NCBI GenBank assembly: GCA_036558265.1
Contig: DATBFY010000765.1
Span: 1-24,357 of the forward strand
Origin: RYN-433 sp036558265
GTDB taxonomy: Bacteria; Planctomycetota; Phycisphaerae; Tepidisphaerales; Tepidisphaeraceae
Length of the DNA stretch: 24,357 bases
Direction: 5' to 3'
Shown in pieces: positions 1 through 6,484 of this stretch. Positions within the stretch are counted from its first letter, which is position 1, and each line of letters starts with the position of its first letter. Under the pieces are notes generated by a model. It was not told where the DNA came from, did not search any database, and saw nothing but the letters and a program-made list of their open reading frames with translations. Made by a program: the position numbers and the translations under genes.

Positions 1-956
1 ATCTGCTTGAGCTGTTGCTGCGCGAACTGCTGTCGCTGCTGGGCCGAATGGACGTCCGTCTTGGCCTGCACCATCTGGTGCTCGGTGCGCTGCTTCTGCT
101 GCGAGAGCTCCTCGAACTCCTGGCGGTTGACTGCCAGTCCATTCTGCGCTTCGGCGAGCTCGCGTGAGACCTCATCGAGCTTGACCGCTGCCTCGGTCTG
201 TTTCGCTTCCAACTCGGTGAGCTGCGTCGCGTGCTGGTGATACTCCTGCAACGCGTATTGGAGCCGCAGCTCGCGCAGCCGCGCCGAGTACTCGTTGTAC
301 GACCGCGCCTTGCCGGCCTGTATCTTCACGCTCCGCAGCCGCCGATCGACCTCCTCGACGATGTCGTTCACGCGCACCAGGTTCTGGTCCACCTTTTCCA
401 GCTTGCGCACCGCCTCCTTCTTCTTCTGCTTGAACTTGGAGATCCCCGCCGCCTCTTCGAAGATCAGCCGCCGTTCCGCCGGGTTGGCCTCGAGCAGCGC
501 CGCCACGCGTCCTTGCTCGATCACGCTGTAGGCGTCCACGCCCACGCCCGTGTCGAGGAACAGCTCGCGGATGTCCTTCAGGCGCGACGACGCGTTGTTG
601 AGCTGGTATTCACTGGTCCCGTCCCGGAAGAGCCGCCTTCCCACCGAGACCTCGTCCGTCTCCACGTTCAAGAGTCGCGTGCCGTCGTCCCGCCTGGGGT
701 TATCGAAGACAAGTACGACCTCGACCATTCCCGCCGGCTTGCGGACGCTGCTGCCGTTGAAGATCACGTCCAGCATCGCGTCGCCGCGCAGGCTCTTGGC
801 CGACTGCTCCCCCAGCACCCATTTGAAGGCGTCGACGACGTTCGACTTGCCGCACCCGTTGGGTCCGACGATCCCCGTGATCGGCGAATCGAAGACGAAC
901 TCGGTGCGGTCCGCGAAGGATTTGAAACCGTTCAGGACGAGCTTCTTGAGACGCAT
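1..956 (-). CDS. smc: Chromosome segregation protein SMC, N-terminal part (partial at left edge)
   Basis: About 318 N-terminal residues are present; the rest lies beyond base 1. The protein starts MRLKKLVLNGFKSFADRTEF, the classic SMC opening, followed by the Walker A motif GPNGCGKSN at residues 31-39. Next come the LRG...DVIFNGS segment (about 75-90) and an EEAAGI-containing stretch leading into a Lys/Glu/Arg/Gln-rich coiled coil from about residue 165 to the edge. SMC is a dimeric ATPase that, with ScpA/ScpB, compacts and segregates replicated origins. The ATG at 954-956 is set by homology. GGGAGG lies about 12 nt upstream on the minus strand, so spacing is a little long. The frame is open over the whole visible stretch. 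It is the last gene seen of a minus-strand run, 130 nt after the FlgI-like lipoprotein gene, and a TAGAAT box in that gap could give it its own promoter. The hinge and C-terminal ATPase half cannot be judged. Confidence 0.95.
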   Translation of the reverse strand, partial: MRLKKLVLNGFKSFADRTEFVFDSPITGIVGPNGCGKSNVVDAFKWVLGEQSAKSLRGDAMLDVIFNGSSVRKPAGMVEVVLVFDNPRRDDGTRLLNVETDEVSVGRRLFRDGTSEYQLNNASSRLKDIRELFLDTGVGVDAYSVIEQGRVAALLEANPAERRLIFEEAAGISKFKQKKKEAVRKLEKVDQNLVRVNDIVEEVDRRLRSVKIQAGKARSYNEYSARLRELRLQYALQEYHQHATQLTELEAKQTEAAVKLDEVSRELAEAQNGLAVNRQEFEELSQQKQRTEHQMVQAKTDVHSAQQRQQFAQQQLKQ

Positions 957-1007
957 GCGGGTACGGTCCTCCCTGACCCGGAAAACAAGGGCGCAATCGC
1001 ACGATGA

Positions 1008-1076
1008 GGAAGGATGAGCGACGCCCAATTCTAGGCGTCAAGGCCGGTGCCTTCATCCTCAAGCCTTCATCCTTCC
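1008..1076 (-). promoter_or_regulatory. Inverted repeat with TAGAAT box upstream of smc
   Basis: Between the lipoprotein gene and smc, GGAAGGATGA (1008-1017) is matched by its reverse complement at 1067-1076. A second, inner inverted repeat, GACGCC/GGCGTC (1020-1025/1034-1039), encloses a minus-strand TAGAAT at 1033-1028. With a 17-nt spacer the matching -35 hexamer is ATGAAG, a weak fit to TTGACA. The arrangement could be a promoter within a structured region, or an attenuator for read-through into smc. There is no U-tract, so a simple intrinsic terminator is unlikely. Confidence 0.3.
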
Positions 1077-1086
1077 GACATCACGT

Positions 1087-2979
1087 TCAGTTCGGCCGGC
1101 CCGACGGAGCTCCATTTCCTGTCGGCCGGTCGGCATTGACTCCCACGGTTGGCGGCGCCTGGGCGGTGACGTCCGCCCGGGGCGCAGGCTCGCCCACCGG
1201 TCGCCCACCGCCACCGGTCCCGTCCGGCGTCTCGACCAACGCGTCCTCGACACCGGGCTGATCCTGCAGCATGAACGCAGACGCTACTTTCCCCGAGTCC
1301 GCCATTGACTGCAAGATGCCGACGATATCTCCATAACTGAAGTGCAGGCGTTCATCACCCGACCCGCCCAGCCGCGCCGCCAGCTCCGCCACGTTCGCAT
1401 GCGACCGCGTCGACACCGGCGCCGGCAGCTCGTCCCCACGGTAGAAGATCGACAGAACCCCGGGATTCTGCGAGTTGGTCGTGATCGTGAGCTGCGTATC
1501 GAACGCCGCGAACGTCAGCGGCCCGTTCAGGCCCGTCCGCGCCCCGAACACCGCCAGCCTCGGCTCGCCCGTCCGAGTCGCGTAGATCAGCGGCGGGCCC
1601 TTCGAGTCCACCACGTCCAGCCAGAAGCTATCCCCGATCCGCATCGGGGTCACGTGGCCGTCCCCGGCCGCCGCCAGCACCTTGTACGCGTTGATCCGGA
1701 CCAGTGACTCGTCGGAATCCAGGCACGTCGCCAGCGCGCGGTCCATCTCCGCATCGTTGGGCAGCTCGCCCAGCGCGATAATCGCGTTCACCCGAAAAGG
1801 GTGCCCCGCCGTCTGGGCGATCTTGATCAGCGCGTCCTCCGCCGCCATGTTCCCCAGAAAGGCCCCGGCCCGCGCCGCCGCGTAACGCACGTCCGGCTCG
1901 GGACTGGCCAGCAGGGGGGTTAGATAAGGCAGCGCAACCGGCCCCAGCCCCTCCAGCGCGTACGAGATGTCCTCCAGCAGCGCCCCAGGCTTCTTCGCCT
2001 CCTGGCAAAGTTCCTGCGCCTTGATTGCCGCCGTGCCCGGATTCACGCCCACGTAAAGGTGGTTGGCGACGCTGACGAAGTGCTCCCAGTTCCCGTGGTA
2101 CGACACCGGCACGTACAGGTTGATGTACCCTTCGTCCTGCGCCTCGGCCACGCACAGGCCCCGCCCATCCTGCCGAGGCTTGTCCGCCACCGACTGGAAG
2201 CGTGTATTGATGGTCTGCTCGACGGCGCGCGAGATGTTCCATTGCGGGGTCCGCAACCGCAGTTGCACCGCCCGATCCGCCGTCATTATACCGCCCCCCA
2301 GCACCGACCCCGTCCGCGCCCCCGACCGTCCGCCCCCATCCGTGGGTTTGGGCGTCTCCAGCGCGTAGGCGGGATTGATGAACAGCGGCCCCCGCGCCTC
2401 CACGAACTTGTTGACCGAACCGCCCGGATTCAGCGGGTTGGCCCCGTCCAGGCGCAACTCGCACTGGTAAAGCGTCCCGCCCGCCAGGCTTGCCGTGTCG
2501 CTCTGCGGCAGCGCCTGGCAAACGACGTCCACCCGCTGCCCTTTGCGCGCGCCGGGCGGGATATACGCCCCCACGATCACCAGGGCGTTTCGCTTGTCCG
2601 CCAGGACGCGCTCCGGCGTTAGATCCCCGTAGCCCGGGATACGCAGGCTCCCCAGGCCGTGCCGGTACATCTCCTTGATCATCCACTCCCGCACCGGCGT
2701 GGGCGCCCGGCTGTCGCCCGAATAACGCAGGTTGACCACCAGGCCGTACGACGTCACCGCCAGCGGCTCATTGTTCGCCACGTCGGTGCGCTCCAGCACC
2801 GTGTCCTTGAGGTAGCTGGGAAGGTCCTTCTTCAGCCCCAGGTCGACATACGCCGGCCGAGTGATCTTGGGCGGATCCTGCTTTGAGCAGCCGCCGGCCA
2901 TAACCATTGCCGCCGACGCCACGATCGCCGCGCCTCGCCGGGCGGCGCCATTAACCAGTTGTCGAATCCTTGGGTGCAT
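1087..2979 (-). CDS. FlgI (P-ring)-like lipoprotein with HEAT repeats
   Basis: 630 aa. The ATG at 2979 is preferred over one 48 nt upstream because GGGAG lies about 9 nt before it and the protein then opens with an export signal ending in MAGGC (Cys31), a loose lipobox. Residues about 125-170 hold the run IPPGARKGQRVDV followed by SLAGGTLYQCEL, matching the P-ring pattern PPFAxxGQxIDVxVSS...SLxGGTLLxTPL. A later stretch, ISRAVEQTINTRF, matches the region where FlgI has its INxxF motif. The usual FlgI C-terminal part is missing. In its place are HEAT-like helices (about 335-435), a beta-rich segment, and a Gly/Pro-rich tail. No other flagellar gene is in the window, so a true P-ring role is doubtful. 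A periplasmic lipid-anchored scaffold is more likely, but this is inference. It lies 44 nt after nrdR on the same strand. Confidence 0.8.
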   Translation of the reverse strand: MHPRIRQLVNGAARRGAAIVASAAMVMAGGCSKQDPPKITRPAYVDLGLKKDLPSYLKDTVLERTDVANNEPLAVTSYGLVVNLRYSGDSRAPTPVREWMIKEMYRHGLGSLRIPGYGDLTPERVLADKRNALVIVGAYIPPGARKGQRVDVVCQALPQSDTASLAGGTLYQCELRLDGANPLNPGGSVNKFVEARGPLFINPAYALETPKPTDGGGRSGARTGSVLGGGIMTADRAVQLRLRTPQWNISRAVEQTINTRFQSVADKPRQDGRGLCVAEAQDEGYINLYVPVSYHGNWEHFVSVANHLYVGVNPGTAAIKAQELCQEAKKPGALLEDISYALEGLGPVALPYLTPLLASPEPDVRYAAARAGAFLGNMAAEDALIKIAQTAGHPFRVNAIIALGELPNDAEMDRALATCLDSDESLVRINAYKVLAAAGDGHVTPMRIGDSFWLDVVDSKGPPLIYATRTGEPRLAVFGARTGLNGPLTFAAFDTQLTITTNSQNPGVLSIFYRGDELPAPVSTRSHANVAELAARLGGSGDERLHFSYGDIVGILQSMADSGKVASAFMLQDQPGVEDALVETPDGTGGGGRPVGEPAPRADVTAQAPPTVGVNADRPTGNGAPSGRPN

Positions 2980-3023
2980 AGTGGGCTCTCCCGGTGTTAT
3001 CGGACTCCCCCCCACCTTCCCCT

Positions 3024-3635
3024 TCACTCGGCCGTTTGAGGTTTTGCGACTCGGGGCCTGCTCTTGCGGGCTTTCCCACCCTCTCCGTGACCGTTGGCGT
3101 CCTCGCCGTTGGTGGCCGGGGTCGTGGCGGGGGGTTCGACGAACAATCGGCCCTGTCCCGGGACGTCGTAGCGCTGGGCGTCCAGGACGGCCTTGGCCTC
3201 GGAAACCAGGTCATCCAGGGTCTTGAACTGGCGGTAGACGCTGGCGAATCGCACGTATGCGACCTGATCCACGCGTCTGAGTTTGTCGGAGACGAGTTGG
3301 CCGATGGCTGCGCTGGGCACCTCCTTCTCGTGACCCCGAAACACCTCGTCCTCGACCTCTTCGACGATGCGCTGGATTTCACCGGCCTCGACCGGACGTT
3401 TGTAGCAGGCTCGCTCGAGTCCTTCGGTCACCTTCGAACGATCCCAGGGAACTCGGCTGCCGTCCTTCTTGATCACCGTCAATTTGACCTGGTCCTCGAT
3501 CCGCTCGTAAGTGGTGAAGCGCTTGGTGCAGTGCAGACACTCCCTGCGCCGGCGGATCGACCGGCCGCCCTCACAGGCCCGGGAATCGATCACCTTGAGG
3601 CTTTCTTTGTCCGCGTCGCAGAACGGGCAGCGCAT
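3024..3635 (-). CDS. nrdR: Transcriptional repressor NrdR
   Basis: 203 aa. NrdR binds ATP/dATP and represses ribonucleotide reductase genes through NrdR boxes. The N-terminal zinc ribbon is complete, with MRCPFC (Cys3, Cys6) and RRRRECLHC (Cys33, Cys36), followed by the conserved RFTTYERIE and the ATP-cone domain (about 50-140). The spacing between the two cysteine pairs is two residues longer than in the E. coli protein. The tail of about 40 residues is Pro/Thr/Gly/Lys-rich and is not part of the fold. The ATG at 3635 is chosen because the zinc ribbon begins there; the longer reading frame to 3695 adds unrelated residues. No strong Shine-Dalgarno is seen. It sits 60 nt after trmL in the minus-strand cluster. 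No ribonucleotide reductase gene or recognisable NrdR box is in the window. Confidence 0.96.
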   Translation of the reverse strand: MRCPFCDADKESLKVIDSRACEGGRSIRRRRECLHCTKRFTTYERIEDQVKLTVIKKDGSRVPWDRSKVTEGLERACYKRPVEAGEIQRIVEEVEDEVFRGHEKEVPSAAIGQLVSDKLRRVDQVAYVRFASVYRQFKTLDDLVSEAKAVLDAQRYDVPGQGRLFVEPPATTPATNGEDANGHGEGGKARKSRPRVAKPQTAE

Positions 3636-3695
3636 TAGGTCGGAATTTACCGGGATGGACCCATAAACGCAAAAACTGCCGGAGAAATGGGGCAC

Positions 3696-4181
3696 TTATG
3701 GCTGCCCCATCCTGATCCTGCGTAAGGCTTCATACAAGGCGACCCCAACTGCCGTCGCAAGGTTCAGACAACGTTCCCCCGACGCCTGCGGGATACGAAC
3801 CAGCCTCTCCGGAAATTGCTCTTTTACCCGGTCGCTGATGCCTCGCGTTTCGCTGCCGAAGATCAGGATGTCGCCGTCGGCCATCGGGGCATCCCAGAGG
3901 CTGCGGTCGGACTTGCTCGTGAACAGCCACACCCTGGCGGGGGCCACGGCGCGGAAGAACGAGTCGTCATCATCGTGGACGGTCAGCCGCAGGCGGTGCC
4001 AGTAGTCCATGCCGCTGCGCTTGAGGTTGCGGTCGCTCAGGACGAAGCCGAGGGGGCGGACGAGGTGCAAGGGGGTGCCGGTGGCGACGCAGAGCCGGCC
4101 GATGTTGCCGGTGTTGGGGGCGATTTCCGGCTGGAGGAGGGCGACCTGCAAGCGGTGCGGGGGCAGGTCGGCGGTGTTCAT
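3696..4181 (-). CDS. trmL: tRNA (cytidine(34)-2'-O)-methyltransferase TrmL
   Basis: 161 aa, the usual TrmL length. It is a SPOUT-family enzyme that 2'-O-methylates the wobble base of tRNA-Leu isoacceptors using S-adenosylmethionine. The three SPOUT motifs are visible: PEIAPNTGNIGR at residues 18-29, FGSETRGI at 108-115, and RCLNLATAVGVALYEALR near the C-terminus (137-154), which forms the trefoil-knot SAM site. No extra domain is present. The start ATG at 4179-4181 overlaps the stop of the upstream phosphatase gene as ATGA, so the two are probably translationally coupled. The open frame continues further upstream, but that part overlaps the phosphatase gene and carries no family sequence. Confidence 0.95.
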   Translation of the reverse strand: MNTADLPPHRLQVALLQPEIAPNTGNIGRLCVATGTPLHLVRPLGFVLSDRNLKRSGMDYWHRLRLTVHDDDDSFFRAVAPARVWLFTSKSDRSLWDAPMADGDILIFGSETRGISDRVKEQFPERLVRIPQASGERCLNLATAVGVALYEALRRIRMGQP

Positions 4182-4993
4182 GCGGTCACCGTGACCGGAT
4201 TGGCGAAATGGTCGACCTGGACGAAGACGTTCTGGTCGGCGTTGTAGGCGGTGAGGCGGCCATTCTTGTTCAGGGCGGCGCCGGTGTCCACCAGGACGAT
4301 GCGGGTTCCGGCGATCGGGAGCATGAGAAGCTCGCCGGTCTTCTGCGAGGCGGCGTAGGCGTAGACGGGGGTATGGCCGAAGTAGCCGGTGCGACGCCAG
4401 CCCTTGGCGTGGCCGATCTCCTCCTCGGAGTAGCGGCCCCACAAGAGCTTATGACGCCAGAGGGGGTTGTCGTCCAGGGGCTTAGCGAGGTTGGGGAGCA
4501 TGTCGGGTTCGTAGGGGTCCCACTTGGCATGGGCGATGAAGAGGTCCGGCTCTTCGATGACGGGGGGGAGTTCGCGGACGAAGCGGCGATGGGATTCGGG
4601 GACGGCCTGGGTGATCTCCAGCAGCTTGTCGAACTTGGCCTTGCGGGCGCAGGAGGCGAGGCAGGCGTACTCGACGCCGTAACTGGCGAACGTCTGATCC
4701 AGGCCATGTTCCATGAACCATTGGAAGGCGACCATGCGGTCGCCGTTGGCGGCGTTCTGGGCGTAGGCGGCGCCGTTGACCACCAGGTCGAAGATGTCGT
4801 CGTGGTTGCCGCGGACGAACCGAGCATTGGAGAGGGAGAGGAGCAGGTCGATGACGCCCCGGGAGTCGGGCCCGCGGTTGACGTAATCGCCGACGAAGTA
4901 GAAGCGTGCCTGGTGGTCGATCCGCGAGACCTGTTCGAGCAGGCGCTCCAGGGCGGCGCGCATCCCGTGGACGTCACCGATGATCCAACGCAT
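4178..4993 (-). CDS. Metallophosphoesterase of the PPP/ApaH-like group
   Basis: 271 aa. A calcineurin-like phosphoesterase with the full two-metal motif series: GDVHG (6-10), GDYVNRGPDS (35-44), GNHDD (62-66), AHAKW (His155) and GHTPV (206-210). This pattern is shared by bacterial Ser/Thr protein phosphatases (PrpA type) and diadenosine tetraphosphatases, and sequence reading alone does not separate the two. The protein is cytosolic, with no signal peptide. It starts at the ATG at 4991-4993. It is the first gene of the minus-strand cluster, and its TGA stop overlaps the trmL start. No Shine-Dalgarno precedes it. A minus-strand TTGACA (5031-5026) followed after 17 nt by GACAAC lies very close to the start codon. 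Confidence 0.9.
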   Translation of the reverse strand: MRWIIGDVHGMRAALERLLEQVSRIDHQARFYFVGDYVNRGPDSRGVIDLLLSLSNARFVRGNHDDIFDLVVNGAAYAQNAANGDRMVAFQWFMEHGLDQTFASYGVEYACLASCARKAKFDKLLEITQAVPESHRRFVRELPPVIEEPDLFIAHAKWDPYEPDMLPNLAKPLDDNPLWRHKLLWGRYSEEEIGHAKGWRRTGYFGHTPVYAYAASQKTGELLMLPIAGTRIVLVDTGAALNKNGRLTAYNADQNVFVQVDHFANPVTVTA

Positions 4994-4999
4994 GGGGGG

Positions 5000-5034
5000 T
5001 CAGTTGTCAGTTGTCCGTGGTTTGTTGTCAATTG
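5000..5034. repeat. Short CAGTTGT/CAACTGA-type tandem repeat in divergent gap
   Basis: The 97-nt gap between the divergent phosphatase and dehydratase genes contains repeated TCAGTTGTC units, with TTGTCCGTGG and TTGTTGTCAATTG following. It is a degenerate 7-9-nt repeat. It also supplies a TTGACA on the minus strand. Function is unknown; it may be a simple-sequence expansion within the promoter region. Confidence 0.45.
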
Positions 5035-5090
5035 ATGAACCGAGGGGGGCTGGCGTAGGCTGTGGGGAGTCCTTGAACGCGAGGTGCGCG

Positions 5091-5438
5091 ATGGCACAGA
5101 TGACGATATCGGATCTGTTGAAGAAGCGTTGTACGGCGTGCGCGCCGGGGACGCCGCCGCTGAGCGAAGCGAGCGTGCGCGGCGTGCTGCGCGAGCTGCC
5201 GGGGTGGGAACTGGCGAATAAGGAGATCGCCAAGACGTACAAGTTCGCGAATTACCACGAGACGATGGCGTTCGTGAACGCGACGGCGTGGATCAGCCAC
5301 CGGGAGGATCACCACCCGGACCTGGAGGTGGGCTACAACCGCTGCCTGGTGCGGTATTCGACGCATTCGATCGGCGGGATCTCGGAGAACGACCTGATCT
5401 GCGCGGCGAAGGTGGAGGGGTTGGTGGGGAACGGATAG
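5091..5438 (+). CDS. phhB: Pterin-4a-carbinolamine dehydratase
   Basis: 115 aa, a single-domain enzyme of the PCD/DCoH family. It dehydrates 4a-hydroxytetrahydropterin to the quinonoid dihydropterin after aromatic amino acid hydroxylation. Some homologues in organisms without phenylalanine hydroxylase act in molybdopterin-related metabolism. The active-site segment is clear: HREDHHPDLEVGYN with the catalytic HHP, then STHSIGGISENDLICAAKVE, the family's THxxGGLxxxD helix. The start at 5091 is fixed by GAGGT five bases upstream. The upstream part of the open frame has no family sequence. No hydroxylase gene is nearby, so the physiological partner is not shown. It is divergent from the phosphatase at 4993. 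A strong hairpin lies 35 nt after the stop. Confidence 0.94.
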   Translation: MAQMTISDLLKKRCTACAPGTPPLSEASVRGVLRELPGWELANKEIAKTYKFANYHETMAFVNATAWISHREDHHPDLEVGYNRCLVRYSTHSIGGISENDLICAAKVEGLVGNG

Positions 5439-5472
5439 CGCGCGCGGGCGATTGCGTTTGGAGGTTGAAGCG

Positions 5473-5492
5473 CTAGCCGCTGAAGCGGCTAG
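5473..5492. repeat. Palindromic hairpin CTAGCCGCT-GA-AGCGGCTAG
   Basis: A perfect 9-bp inverted repeat with a 2-nt loop lies 34 nt after the dehydratase stop codon and is followed by GCCCGTGGC. There is no U-tract. It could end or stabilise the dehydratase transcript, but the compact form and position fit a REP-like intergenic palindrome better. A second compact palindrome also followed by GCCCGTGG is at 23942-23965. Confidence 0.6.
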
Positions 5493-5618
5493 CCCGTGGC
5501 GTGAGCGATGGCGTGAGGGCGGTACGATCGCCTGAGGGCCGCCAATCCTCCTGTTGTTCGTGGCCCGTAAAATTCGTGTCACGGGGGCGTGGCCGGCGTC
5601 AATAATTGAGTGGGCCGA

Positions 5619-6473
5619 ATGCAAGACCAAGCCATACACGACACGACCGCGGGCGATTCCAAGCTGCTGGCGCAGTTCGCCCGCACTGGATGCGACCGGT
5701 CGTTCGCCGAATTGGTCGATCGGTACGTGAACCTGGTTTATTCGGCCGCCCTCCGGCAGCTCGGGCGCCACGATCTGGCGGAGGACGTGACGCAGCGGGT
5801 TTGGATGGTCCTTGCCCGCAAGGCGCCGGCGATCCCGCAGGGCAAGGTCCTGGGGGCGTGGCTGATCATGACGACCCGGAACCTGTCCATGGACCTCCGC
5901 AAGACGGAAATGCGGCGGCGCGAGCGGGAACGAAAGGCGGCCGAGATGACTCGCATGGCGGGGACGACCCAGGCCGAGGCGGCGGTGCGGGAGCGCTTGG
6001 CCGGGCTGATCGATGACGCGATCGCATCGCTGAGCCGGGCGAATCGCGATGCGATCGCGCTGCGGTTTCTGGAGGGCCGCAGCACGGGCGAGGTGGCCGG
6101 TCGGCTGGGGGTTTCCGCCGACGCGGCGCGGCAGCGGATCTCGCGCGCCATCGGCAGCCTGCGGGCGTACCTCCGCCGGCGGGGGGTGGATGCGTCTTCG
6201 GCAACGCTGCTCGCGTTGTTCGCGCCAGACGGAGCGGCGCACGCGCCGCATGCGCTGACGTCGTGGCTCGCGAGCTTCTCGCACGTCGCCGGGCACCTTC
6301 GGGTGAAAGGGGCGGGGAAGGTGGCCGTCAAGCTATGGGAGACGGCCAGGGCGGAACCGTGGCAGACGGGGGTGGTGGCGGGCGGGCTCGGCCTTGTGGT
6401 GGCCGCCCTCCTCCTGCTGGTCCCGTGGGTTCATCACCATGTGGTATGGGACCCCGTCTTCATCAATCGCTAG
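5619..6473 (+). CDS. ECF-type RNA polymerase sigma factor with C-terminal membrane segment
   Basis: 284 aa. The sigma-2 region (about 24-98) contains RSFAELVDRYVNLVYSAALR, then the DLAEDVTQRVW segment and WLIMTTRNLSMDLRK. Sigma-4 (about 123-178) reads LSRANRDAIALRFLEGRSTG followed by the helix-turn-helix GVSADAARQRISRAIGSLR. About 100 extra residues follow, ending in a hydrophobic segment (about 251-270, GVVAGGLGLVVAALLLLVPW), then a His-rich VHHHVVW end. A sigma factor with its own membrane anchor suggests that it carries its own sensing or tethering part, since no separate anti-sigma gene is seen. The ATG at 5619 is taken; a GTG nine bases earlier (5610) is possible. The S41 protease gene begins 11 nt after the stop with a good ribosome site, so the two are probably one operon. 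The promoter is not clear. Confidence 0.9.
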   Translation: MQDQAIHDTTAGDSKLLAQFARTGCDRSFAELVDRYVNLVYSAALRQLGRHDLAEDVTQRVWMVLARKAPAIPQGKVLGAWLIMTTRNLSMDLRKTEMRRRERERKAAEMTRMAGTTQAEAAVRERLAGLIDDAIASLSRANRDAIALRFLEGRSTGEVAGRLGVSADAARQRISRAIGSLRAYLRRRGVDASSATLLALFAPDGAAHAPHALTSWLASFSHVAGHLRVKGAGKVAVKLWETARAEPWQTGVVAGGLGLVVAALLLLVPWVHHHVVWDPVFINR

Positions 6474-6484
6474 AGGTGGCAGAC

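Noticed and set aside
231..1007. Long plus-strand open frame of 258 codons
   Set aside because: It is antisense to the smc reading frame, which has clear family motifs. The translated product is Leu/Arg/His-rich with no domain.
1087..2979. Calling the lipoprotein a genuine flagellar P-ring protein
   Set aside because: It has a lipid anchor and HEAT repeats, lacks the FlgI C-terminal part, and no flagellar gene is nearby.
5028..6296. 422-codon minus-strand open frame
   Set aside because: It lies antisense to the dehydratase and sigma-factor genes, both with strong motifs. The product is Arg/Pro/His-rich, typical of a shadow frame in G+C-rich DNA.
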